Shown here: positions 1-8,983 of the stretch, piece by piece
Layout: the number at the start of each line of letters is the position of its first letter
Position numbering within the stretch: position 1 is the stretch's first letter
Assembly: GCF_019753765.1 (NCBI RefSeq)
Contig: NZ_JAIJZW010000016.1
Coordinates: 1-64,000, forward strand
DNA: 64,000 nt
Direction of reading: 5' to 3'
Origin: Microbacterium marinilacus
GTDB lineage: Bacteria; Actinomycetota; Actinomycetes; Actinomycetales; Microbacteriaceae
Made by a program: the position numbers and the translations under genes
The notes under the pieces: model-generated
What the model saw: the letters and a program-made list of their open reading frames with translations, nothing else
Told to the model about the DNA's origin: nothing
Database searches by the model: none

Positions 1-22
1 CAAGGCCGCATTAGCATGAGAC

Positions 23-84
23 ACGAGAACCTCCTGGTTCAGAGCGGAAGCGGTAGCAGCTCCACTCTGCCGGGAGGTTCTCGT
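23..84. repeat. 12-bp perfect inverted repeat with structured loop
   Basis: Bases 23-34 (ACGAGAACCTCC) are repeated in exact reverse complement at 73-84, with 38 nt between. The spacer can itself pair (CAGAG at 40-44 with CTCTG at 65-69), so the whole segment can form one long hairpin. It could be the terminator of a gene lying before the window, a structured RNA, or the end of a mobile element. No transposase reading frame is visible next to it, so the role is open. Confidence 0.5.
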
Positions 85-214
85 CACATCACGGCAATCA
101 GATCAAACAACGACCCTGGGCACTACACCTAGCCGCGCGGCCGCGCTCCACGCGGAGCCGTGGAGGGCTGGGGCCGTGTCCTGCGGCGGGCCGACCCACG
201 GCACCCGTCGATGC

Positions 215-220
215 TAGGTT
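215..220 (+). promoter_or_regulatory. -10 element before nitroreductase operon
   Basis: TAGGTT fits the actinobacterial -10 pattern TAnnnT. A transcript would begin near 227, leaving about 13 nt before the ATG at 240, with the purine-rich GGTGAGGGGG ribosome site in between. No clear -35 box is seen. Confidence 0.4.
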
Positions 221-239
221 CTCGCGGTGAGGGGGTTTG

Positions 240-1265
240 ATGACGGGTGAGCATTGGGCGACGATCCTCGAGCACGCGCGCTGGGCTCCGTCGCCGCACA
301 ATTCACAGCCGATGCGGGTGCGGGTGCTCGACGAACGGCGCGCCGAGGTGTTCTACGACCTCGACCGGGGCTTGCCCGCCGAGAGCTTCGGCATCCCGTT
401 CGGGCACGTCGCGGCCGGCGTCTTCCTCCAGGCGATCGAGCTCATCGCACGCGCCCAGGGGCTGCGGGCGGAGATCGTCGAGATCCACCGTGAGATGGAC
501 TTCTCGGCGTCGGACCGACTGCACCCGATCGCAACGGTCACCCTGACGGACGAGCCCGCCACCGCAGCCGATCGCCGCCTCCTCGCGCTGTTCCGCAGCC
601 GCCGCACGAACCGCCGACCGTACGACCCCGTCCCGATCGCGCGCGACACCTTCGTCTCCGCCGCGGCGGTCACCGACGGCTTCGGCTTCGCCTTCGCCCA
701 CACGGACGACGGGCGGCTGGTGGACCGGATCATCCGGGTCAACCAGGAGACCCTCTTCCGCGACCTGCAGAACGACGACGTGCACGCCGAGATCCTGCAC
801 TGGCTGCGCACGACGCGCGCCGAGGCCGCCCGCACGGGCGACGGGCTGAGCGCCGAGACGATGCTGCTGCCCGGGTGGCTGCTCGGCTTCGCGATGCGGC
901 ACCGGGGGCTGTGGCAGCTGCCCGTGATCGGTCCCATCGTGCGCGGGACGTACCTGCGGACGATGGGCGGGGTGCGCCATCTCGGCTGGCTCACCGGGCC
1001 GTTCGCGGGCCCCGCGGACTATCTGCGTGCGGGGAGGTGCTTCCTGGCCCTCTGGCTCGACTTCGAGGCTCGCGGCGTGGTGCTGCACCCCCTCGGAACC
1101 GTGATCACCAACCCCGCCTCTCACGCCGAGTTCGTCGAGAGCGCGGCGATCGTCGAACGCGAGGGCGAGATGGCCTGGATGCTGTTCCGTCTCGGCCATG
1201 CCCCGCGACCCCCGGCCGCGCGTCGTCGTCCCGTCTCGTCCCTGCTCGTGGAGGACCGCGCATGA
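240..1265 (+). CDS. nitroreductase-like flavoprotein (Acg family)
   Basis: This 341-residue protein resembles the Acg-type NAD(P)H nitroreductases, which bind FMN and are about 330 residues long. The N-terminal ARWAPSPHNSQP stretch (about residues 13-24) matches the usual first flavin-contact segment of nitroreductases, and the C-terminal half carries the family's second diverged repeat. The start is ATG 240 behind GGTGAGGGGG; an in-frame TTG lies one codon earlier. The stop overlaps the next start (ATGA at 1262-1265), so it is co-translated with a PaaK-like adenylate-forming enzyme. That pairing suggests a reductive step on an activated acid or a small tailoring pathway, but the substrate is unknown. 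Confidence 0.7.
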   Translation: MTGEHWATILEHARWAPSPHNSQPMRVRVLDERRAEVFYDLDRGLPAESFGIPFGHVAAGVFLQAIELIARAQGLRAEIVEIHREMDFSASDRLHPIATVTLTDEPATAADRRLLALFRSRRTNRRPYDPVPIARDTFVSAAAVTDGFGFAFAHTDDGRLVDRIIRVNQETLFRDLQNDDVHAEILHWLRTTRAEAARTGDGLSAETMLLPGWLLGFAMRHRGLWQLPVIGPIVRGTYLRTMGGVRHLGWLTGPFAGPADYLRAGRCFLALWLDFEARGVVLHPLGTVITNPASHAEFVESAAIVEREGEMAWMLFRLGHAPRPPAARRRPVSSLLVEDRA

Positions 1266-2836
1266 AGACGCTGCCGCTCGTGATGATCACGGCGCAGGAC
1301 AGACTGGTCCGCGCGCTGCGGGCCTTCCCCGCGACGCACAGGCTGCTGCTCGCGCCCGGCTTCGAACCGCTCCGCTGGCAGCTGGGACGGTGGCGCGCGT
1401 ACCGGACGTTCGAACACGCGGCCAGGCGCGTGCCGGCCTATCGCGCGTTCCTCCGCGCGCACCGCTGCCCGGTCAGGCTGCCGGAGGCGGGCAGTCCCGC
1501 GCGCGCCTGGACCCGAATCCCCGAGATGGACAAGGCGTCCTACATCCGGCAGTACCCGATCACCGAGCGCTGTGTCGACGGCCGTCTGCCGCGCCGCGGC
1601 GTCGTGGTGGACGAGTCGTCCGGCTCGTCGGGCGTCCCGACGAGCTGGGTCCGAGGGCCCGCCGAGCGCGCCGCGACGCGCGATCTGCTGCAGCTCGGCT
1701 ACGCGAACACCGCGCAGGGACTCACCAAGCAGCCCTTCCTGCTCAACGCGTTCTCGCTGGGCGCCTGGGCCACGGGCATGAACGTGACCTCGAGCCTCAC
1801 CGACCGGACGATGATGAAGTCGATCGGGCCGGACAAGGACAAGATCATCCAGACGATGAAGGAGTTCGGCCCGGACTACACCTACATCATCACGAGCTAC
1901 CCGCCGTTCCTGAAGGACCTGTTCGACGACGACCGGCTCGACTGGTCGCGCTACGACATCGTGTGCGCCTACGGAGGCGAGGGCATCTCCGAGAGCATGC
2001 GGGACCGGATCCTGAAGACCGCGAAGAAGGTGCTCGGCTCGTACGGCGCCAGCGACCTCGAGATCAACATCGCGCTCGAGAACGACTTCACCATCGCGCT
2101 GCGCCGCGCGATCCTCGCCGACCCGCGCCTCCAGGAGCGGCTCACGAGGATGGGCGTGCACGGCGTGCTGCCGGCGGTCTTCCAGTTCAACCCGTACGAG
2201 TACTACATCGAGTCGAACGCGGCGGGCGAGCTCGTCGTCACGATCAACCGGGCCGAGAACATCAACCCGCGCGTGCGGTACAACATCCACGACCGCGGCC
2301 ACGTCGCGCGGTTCCGGGATGTGGCGGAGGCGCTGACGGAGCTCGGTCACGAGGCGGTGCTCGACGAGCGCATCCTCGATCTGCCGGTGCTGTTCCTGTA
2401 CGGGCGCAGCGATCTGTCGGTCGACTTCAACGGAGCGGTCGTCCCGCCCGACGGGCTGCGCGACGCCGTCCAGGCCGATCCGGAGCTCTTCGAGCGCGTG
2501 GCGAACCACCGTCTGGTCTCCTACGAGGACGCCGACGGCAGCCCCCAGCTGCACCTCGCCGTGCAGCTGCACGAGGGCGTCGCGAAGCCGGATGCGGCGG
2601 AGGCCGCGGCGCGCGTCCTCGCGGCGATGCGCCGGGCGAACGGCGACTTCCACAACGCGATCAGGACCAGCGCGGAGGCCTCGCTGCCGACGTTCGGCGT
2701 CTACGAGTGGCGCACCGGGGTCTTCTCCGAGGACGGCCGCAAGCTGAAGAACGAATACGTGTGGCACCTCGACGCGGCCGAGGCGGCGGCTGCGGGCCTG
2801 GTGGTGGACGCGATCGCCGCGCGCTTCATCGACTGA
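1262..2836 (+). CDS. PaaK/CapK-like adenylate-forming enzyme
   Basis: This 524-residue protein belongs to the phenylacetate-CoA ligase (PaaK)/coenzyme F390 synthetase/CapK branch of adenylate-forming enzymes. The ATP-binding loop reads ESSGSSGVPTSW (about residues 118-129), the second core motif is YGASDLEI (about 260-267), and the C-terminal lid contains ENINPRVRYNIHDRG followed by LPVLFLYGRSD, as in that family. It should activate a carboxylate as an acyl-AMP. Whether CoA, an amine or another acceptor takes the acyl group cannot be read from the sequence. The start is ATG 1262, overlapping the upstream stop by four bases; longer in-frame alternatives lie inside the nitroreductase gene. The C-terminal tail is longer than in plain PaaK. 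Confidence 0.75.
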   Translation: MKTLPLVMITAQDRLVRALRAFPATHRLLLAPGFEPLRWQLGRWRAYRTFEHAARRVPAYRAFLRAHRCPVRLPEAGSPARAWTRIPEMDKASYIRQYPITERCVDGRLPRRGVVVDESSGSSGVPTSWVRGPAERAATRDLLQLGYANTAQGLTKQPFLLNAFSLGAWATGMNVTSSLTDRTMMKSIGPDKDKIIQTMKEFGPDYTYIITSYPPFLKDLFDDDRLDWSRYDIVCAYGGEGISESMRDRILKTAKKVLGSYGASDLEINIALENDFTIALRRAILADPRLQERLTRMGVHGVLPAVFQFNPYEYYIESNAAGELVVTINRAENINPRVRYNIHDRGHVARFRDVAEALTELGHEAVLDERILDLPVLFLYGRSDLSVDFNGAVVPPDGLRDAVQADPELFERVANHRLVSYEDADGSPQLHLAVQLHEGVAKPDAAEAAARVLAAMRRANGDFHNAIRTSAEASLPTFGVYEWRTGVFSEDGRKLKNEYVWHLDAAEAAAAGLVVDAIAARFID

Positions 2837-2882
2837 GCGTCCGCCGGCAGCGAAGCGGGGCGCCCGTGTCGGAGGCCCCTCC

Positions 2883-2888
2883 TAGGCT
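2883..2888 (+). promoter_or_regulatory. uvrB -10 element, leaderless or near-leaderless
   Basis: TAGGCT lies 6 nt before the uvrB ATG, so transcription should start at or within a base or two of the start codon. The intervening GGAGGC looks like a ribosome site but would sit in or before the first transcribed bases. No LexA box was found in the 58-bp intergenic space. Confidence 0.45.
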
Positions 2889-2894
2889 GGAGGC

Positions 2895-4973
<2,079 letters not shown>

Positions 4974-4998
4974 GCGCGCGGCGTGCGGCGTGCGCTCC

Positions 4999-5133
4999 GT
5001 GAGTGCCATATGACACTCACGATCCGACCGCGAGTGCCATATGGCACCCACCGCGGAAGCTGCGCACCGAGGCCGTCGCGCGCCGAGTGCCTTATGGCAC
5101 TCGCGACGCCGTGCAGAGTGCCATAAGGCACTC
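4999..5133. repeat. four dispersed 18-bp palindromes, GAGTGCC-n4-GGCACTC family
   Basis: Four near-identical palindromes lie downstream of uvrB: 4999-5020 (centre CATATG, one mismatched pair, flanks extended to GTGAG/CTCAC), 5032-5049 (GAGTGCCATATGGCACCC), 5085-5102 (GAGTGCCTTATGGCACTC) and 5116-5133 (GAGTGCCATAAGGCACTC). The arms are conserved while the central four bases vary (ATAT, ATAT, TTAT, ATAA). Starts are spaced unevenly, 33, 53 and 31 bp apart. The pattern is that of a REP-like extragenic palindrome cluster; a role as a bidirectional terminator or protein-binding array is possible. Confidence 0.8.
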
Positions 5134-5281
5134 GCCAGGGGCCAGGGTGTATCGCTCGCGCGTGTCGAACAGCGTCAGGACTCAGTGCTCCAGCACCCCT
5201 TGCCGAGGTCTGTGGCGGTCCGGTCGCCGGTCTCGGTCATGCTCTCGGTAGGCCGCGCAATGCACGAACGACGGCGCGGAA
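5134..5281. other. non-coding stretch with no recognised content
   Basis: Together with the repeat cluster this makes about 308 bp without a gene between uvrB and the small minus-strand gene. The part after the repeats shows no convincing coding region, RNA gene or promoter. Short open frames here have the composition of antisense shadows. Confidence 0.5.
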
Positions 5282-5497
5282 TCACCTCGGCGTCGGGCAG
5301 GCGAGCGATCCATCGGCCTGCGCGCGATGCTCGTCCTTACGGGCGCCGCAGTGCCCGCAAGGGTCGGCGTCGCGGTTGCGGGGGAGATTGGGGCTGACAT
5401 GCGGCGGGCCCGCCAGCCTGATGAGCGCGCTGTTGAACCACAGGTACAGGCCGCCTGCCTCGCGGATGCGGGTGCGCAACGGGGCCTTCTCTGCCAT
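5282..5497 (-). CDS. small hypothetical protein with CxxC pair
   Basis: This 71-residue protein begins MAEKAPLRTRIREAGG and contains LYLWFNSALIRLAGPPHVSP, then a CGHCG pair (about residues 47-51) and a last cysteine near the C-terminus (SLACPTPR). The cysteine arrangement suggests a small zinc-binding domain. I believe similar short proteins recur in Microbacteriaceae, but no function is known to me. The ATG at 5497 follows a minus-strand TACACT box (5510-5505) by 7 nt, giving a leaderless start, which favours this start over a longer in-frame one. It is divergent from the MarR regulator and shares its promoter region, so it may be a MarR target. Confidence 0.6.
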   Translation of the reverse strand: MAEKAPLRTRIREAGGLYLWFNSALIRLAGPPHVSPNLPRNRDADPCGHCGARKDEHRAQADGSLACPTPR

Positions 5498-5502
5498 AAC
5501 CC

Positions 5503-5532
5503 TTAGTGTACTAAACAATTGTCGCCTATACT
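5503..5532 (+). promoter_or_regulatory. divergent MarR promoter/operator
   Basis: Two palindromes sit side by side: TTAGTGTACTAA (5503-5514; TTAGT and ACTAA arms) and ACAATTGT (5515-5522). On the plus strand TTAGTG (5503-5508) and TATACT (5527-5532) form a -35/-10 pair with an 18-bp spacer, placing the start on the GTG at 5539. On the minus strand TACACT (5510-5505) serves the small gene. Symmetric sites overlapping both promoters are what MarR repressors usually bind, so autoregulation and control of the small gene are likely. Confidence 0.6.
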
Positions 5533-5538
5533 GCGGGA

Positions 5539-5985
5539 GTGTCGAACTCACAGGACGACCTGCTGAGGCTGGAGAACCAGCTCTGCTTCGCGATCGTCAC
5601 GGCGGCGCGGAACGTGGTGTCGATCTATCGACCGGTGCTCGAGCCCCTGGGGCTCACCCATCCGCAGTACCTCGTGATGCTGGCGCTCTGGGAGAGCTCC
5701 CCGCGATCGATCGGCGAGATCGCGGAGGAGCTGGCGTTCGACCCGGCGACGGCGTCGCCGCTCGTCAAGCGTCTCGAGACCCAGGGTCTGGTGGCCCGCC
5801 GGCGGCGCCCGGAGGACGAGCGACGCCTCGACGTGCATCTGACCGAGAAGGGGCGGGCGCTGCGGCAGCGTGCGCTCGCCGTGCCGGAGCAGATCATGTC
5901 CCGCGTCGGGATGACCCCGACCCAGATGGCGGCGCTGCGCGACGCCCTGTCCCCGTTCGCGGGAGGGGCCGACCGGACTCCCTGA
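5539..5985 (+). CDS. MarR-family transcriptional regulator
   Basis: This 148-residue winged-helix regulator has the MarR layout: an N-terminal dimer helix (LENQLCFAIVTAARNVVSIY), a helix-turn-helix ALWESSPRSIGEIAEELAFD leading into PATASPLVKRLETQGLV (about residues 50-90), and a wing RRRRPEDERRLDVHLTEKG with the DxR pattern typical of the family. The sequence resembles the OhrR/OspR subgroup, but the N-terminal cysteine there (Cys13 in LENQLCF) would need alignment to prove a peroxide-sensing role. The GTG at 5539 is 6 nt after TATACT, so the mRNA is probably leaderless. Palindromes in the shared promoter suggest it represses itself and the divergent small gene. Confidence 0.85.
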   Translation: MSNSQDDLLRLENQLCFAIVTAARNVVSIYRPVLEPLGLTHPQYLVMLALWESSPRSIGEIAEELAFDPATASPLVKRLETQGLVARRRRPEDERRLDVHLTEKGRALRQRALAVPEQIMSRVGMTPTQMAALRDALSPFAGGADRTP

Positions 5986-6028
5986 GCGCACGAGCGCCGG
6001 CGCGGACGCCGCTCGTGCCGAGGATCTT

Positions 6029-6060
6029 CGAATGTTCGCCGGGAAAACCTCGAACATTCG
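6029..6060. repeat. 10-bp perfect inverted repeat upstream of uvrA
   Basis: CGAATGTTCG at 6029-6038 is matched by CGAACATTCG at 6051-6060 with a 12-nt spacer. The arms contain GAACA/TGTTC half-sites typical of actinobacterial SOS boxes, so this may be paired LexA contacts. As RNA it could also be the terminator hairpin of marR. Confidence 0.55.
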
Positions 6061-6065
6061 TCCGG
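6050..6065 (+). promoter_or_regulatory. probable LexA (SOS) box
   Basis: TCGAAC-ATTC-GTCCGG matches the actinobacterial SOS consensus TCGAAC-N4-GTTCGA in the first half fully and in four of six bases of the second half. It lies at the -35 position relative to the TAGACT -10 box of uvrA, where a repressor would block transcription. Confidence 0.5.
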
Positions 6066-6082
6066 ATGTCGGTGGGGCCGCC

Positions 6083-6088
6083 TAGACT
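6083..6088 (+). promoter_or_regulatory. uvrA -10 element, leaderless
   Basis: TAGACT is 6 nt before the GTG start of uvrA, and no Shine-Dalgarno sequence lies between them. Transcription and translation should begin at the same base. Confidence 0.55.
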
Positions 6089-6094
6089 TGCCGG

Positions 6095-8983
6095 GTGCCG
6101 ATCGTCCCTGTCTCCAGTCCCGGAAAGATCAGTGTGCGCGGTGCCCGCGTCCACAATCTCAAGAACGTCGACCTCGAGATCCCACGCGATTCCATGGTGG
6201 TCTTCACCGGGCTGTCGGGCTCGGGGAAGTCGAGTCTCGCGTTCGACACGATCTTCGCGGAGGGTCAGCGTCGCTACGTCGAATCGCTGAGCGCGTACGC
6301 GCGCCAGTTCCTCGGCCAGGTCGACCGACCCGACGTCGACTTCATCGAGGGGCTCAGCCCGGCGGTGTCGATCGATCAGAAGTCGACCAACCGCAACCCG
6401 CGCTCGACCGTGGGCACGATCACCGAGATCTACGACTACATGCGCCTGCTCTGGGCGCGCATCGGCGTCCCGCACTGCCCGGAGTGCGGCGAGCGGATCC
6501 AGCGTCAGACGGTGCAGCAGATCGCCGACCAGCTCAACGCGCTGCCCGAGGGCACCCGTTTCCAGGTCGTCGCGCCCGTCGTCAGCCAGAAGAAGGGCGA
6601 GTTCGTCGACCTCTTCAAGGAGCTCGGCGCGAAGGGCTACTCCCGCGCGATCGTCGACGGGGACCTGATCCAGCTCGCCGAGCCGCCGACGCTCAAGAAG
6701 AGCTACAAGCACGACATCTCGGTCGTCATCGACCGGCTCGTCGCGCGCGGCGACATCCTCGGTCGCGTCACCGACTCGGTCGAGACCGCGCTGGGGCTCG
6801 CCGGCGGCGTGATCCAGGTGAACTTCGTGGACGAAGAGGGCGACGACGCCTGGCAGTCGTTCTCCGAGAAGCTCGCGTGCCCGAACGGCCACGCCCTGCA
6901 GCTCACCGAGATCGAGCCGCGGACCTTCTCGTTCAACGCCCCGTTCGGCGCGTGCCCGGCGTGCTCGGGCCTCGGCACCCGCATGTCGGTCGACGTCGAG
7001 CTGATGCTCGGCGATCAGGAGCTCTCGATCCGCGAGGGCGTCATCGTGCCGTGGACCACGCAGGGCAAGGGACTGTTCCAGTACTACGAGCGTCTGCTCG
7101 TCGGCCTGGCGAACGACCTGAACTTCTCGCTCGACACACCGTGGCGCGCGCTGCCGGCGGCCGTCAAGGACGCGGTGCTGCACGGCGAGGGCTACAACGT
7201 CAACGTGCGCTACAAGAACCGCTGGGGCCGGGAGGTCCGCTACGCCAGCGGCTTCGAGGGCGTGGTGCCGTACATCGAGCGGCAGTGGTCGCAGGCGGAG
7301 AGCGACAGCCAGCGCCAGCGTTGGTCCGAGTACCTCCGCGAGGTGCCGTGCCCCGTCTGCGACGGCGACCGGCTCAAGCCGGAGGTGCTCGCGGTCAAGA
7401 TCCACGAGCGTTCGATCGCCGAGGTCTCGCACCTCAGCCTCGAGGACGCCCGGAGCTTCATGGACCTCCTGAAGCTCACCGACCGGGAGACGCACATCGC
7501 TGCGCAGGTCCTGCGTGAGATCCGGGTCCGGCTCGACTTCCTCATCAGGGTCGGCCTCAACTACCTCACGCTCAGCCGCGCGGCGGGTTCGCTGTCCGGC
7601 GGCGAGGCGCAGCGCATCCGGCTCGCCACGCAGATCGGAACGGGGCTGACGGGCGTGCTGTATGTGCTCGACGAGCCGTCGATCGGCCTGCACCAGCGCG
7701 ACAACCGACGCCTCATCGAGACCCTGGTGACCCTGCGCGACCTCGGCAACACGCTCGTGGTCGTGGAGCACGACGAGGAGACGATCGAGGCCGCCGACTG
7801 GATCGTGGACATCGGGCCGGGCGCCGGCGAGGGCGGCGGCGAGGTCGTCCACTCTGGGCCCTACGATCAGCTGCTTGCGGACGAGTCGTCGATCACCGGC
7901 GACTACCTCGCGCGTCGCCGCGAGATCCCCACCCCGGCGAAGCGGCGTCGCATCGACCGCAAGCGCATGCTGTCGGTGGTGGGCGCGCGCGAGAACAACC
8001 TCCGCGACGTTACGGCCGACTTCCCGCTGGGCGTCCTGACCGCCGTCACCGGCGTGAGCGGGTCGGGCAAGTCGACGCTCGTGAACGACATCCTGTACGA
8101 GGTCCTCGCCACCCGCCTCAACGGCGCGCGCCGCGTCGCCGGCAAGCACACCCGCGTCACTGGCCTCGACCACCTCGACAAGGTCGTGCACGTGGACCAG
8201 GCCCCCATCGGACGCACGCCGCGCTCGAACCCGGCGACCTACACCGGGGTGTTCGACAGGATCCGCAACCTGTTCGCCGAGACCCCCGAGGCCAAGGTGC
8301 GGGGCTACCAGGCGGGGCGGTTCAGCTTCAACGTCAAGGGCGGGCGCTGCGAGGCGTGCTCCGGCGACGGCACGCTGAAGATCGAGATGAACTTCCTCCC
8401 CGACGTCTACGTCGACTGCGAGGTGTGCCACGGCAAGCGCTACAACCGCGACACCCTCCAGGTCCACTACAAGGGCAAGAACATCGCCGAGGTGCTCGAG
8501 ATGTCGATCGCCGAGGCGGCGGAGTTCTTCGAGCCGATCCAGGCGATCCACCGCTACATGAAGACGCTCGTCGACGTCGGCCTGGGCTACGTGCGTCTCG
8601 GGCAGTCGGCGACCACGCTGTCCGGCGGCGAGGCGCAGCGCGTGAAGCTCGCCACCGAGCTCCAGCGTCGCAGCAACGGGCGCAGCGTGTACGTGCTCGA
8701 CGAGCCCACGACCGGCCTGCACTTCGAGGACGTCCGCCGGCTGCTCGAGGTGCTCGGCAGCCTCGTCGACAAGGGCAACACGGTCATCGTGATCGAGCAC
8801 AACCTCGACGTCATCAAGTCGGCCGACTGGATCATCGACCTCGGCCCCGAGGGCGGCTCCGGCGGCGGGCAGATCGTCGCCACGGGCACACCGGAGAAGG
8901 TCGCCGAGATCGAGGGCAGCCACACCGGGGCGTTCCTCGCGGAGGTGCTCGGCACCCGGGAGCGCCAGCGCAAGGCGGGCTGA
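6095..8983 (+). CDS. uvrA: excinuclease ABC subunit A
   Basis: UvrA is the ATP-driven damage sensor of nucleotide excision repair. The 962-residue length is normal. It has two ABC ATPase modules: Walker A GLSGSGKSS (39-47) and GVSGSGKST (about 655-663), with the two signatures LSGGEAQRI and LSGGEAQRV. Zinc-finger cysteines are visible at CPECGERI (about 129-136), in the CPACSGLG region and at CEACSGDG/CEVCHGKRY in the second half. The GTG start at 6095 agrees with a leaderless promoter and with the conserved KISVRGARVHNLKNV N-terminus. The stop overlaps the uvrC start by one base (TGATG), so the two are translationally coupled. Confidence 0.98.
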   Translation: MPIVPVSSPGKISVRGARVHNLKNVDLEIPRDSMVVFTGLSGSGKSSLAFDTIFAEGQRRYVESLSAYARQFLGQVDRPDVDFIEGLSPAVSIDQKSTNRNPRSTVGTITEIYDYMRLLWARIGVPHCPECGERIQRQTVQQIADQLNALPEGTRFQVVAPVVSQKKGEFVDLFKELGAKGYSRAIVDGDLIQLAEPPTLKKSYKHDISVVIDRLVARGDILGRVTDSVETALGLAGGVIQVNFVDEEGDDAWQSFSEKLACPNGHALQLTEIEPRTFSFNAPFGACPACSGLGTRMSVDVELMLGDQELSIREGVIVPWTTQGKGLFQYYERLLVGLANDLNFSLDTPWRALPAAVKDAVLHGEGYNVNVRYKNRWGREVRYASGFEGVVPYIERQWSQAESDSQRQRWSEYLREVPCPVCDGDRLKPEVLAVKIHERSIAEVSHLSLEDARSFMDLLKLTDRETHIAAQVLREIRVRLDFLIRVGLNYLTLSRAAGSLSGGEAQRIRLATQIGTGLTGVLYVLDEPSIGLHQRDNRRLIETLVTLRDLGNTLVVVEHDEETIEAADWIVDIGPGAGEGGGEVVHSGPYDQLLADESSITGDYLARRREIPTPAKRRRIDRKRMLSVVGARENNLRDVTADFPLGVLTAVTGVSGSGKSTLVNDILYEVLATRLNGARRVAGKHTRVTGLDHLDKVVHVDQAPIGRTPRSNPATYTGVFDRIRNLFAETPEAKVRGYQAGRFSFNVKGGRCEACSGDGTLKIEMNFLPDVYVDCEVCHGKRYNRDTLQVHYKGKNIAEVLEMSIAEAAEFFEPIQAIHRYMKTLVDVGLGYVRLGQSATTLSGGEAQRVKLATELQRRSNGRSVYVLDEPTTGLHFEDVRRLLEVLGSLVDKGNTVIVIEHNLDVIKSADWIIDLGPEGGSGGGQIVATGTPEKVAEIEGSHTGAFLAEVLGTRERQRKAG

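Noticed and set aside
303..1199. Long minus-strand open frame opposite the nitroreductase gene
   Set aside because: It is a G/C-driven shadow with Arg/Ala/Val-rich composition and no family features; the same holds for other long antisense frames, for example opposite uvrA (5894-9139) and opposite ctaA-sufD (36191-40129).
5041..5397. Plus-strand protein running through the palindrome cluster
   Set aside because: The frame is made partly of the repeats, is rich in Arg/Ser and has no ribosome site. The opposite strand carries the more credible 71-residue gene.
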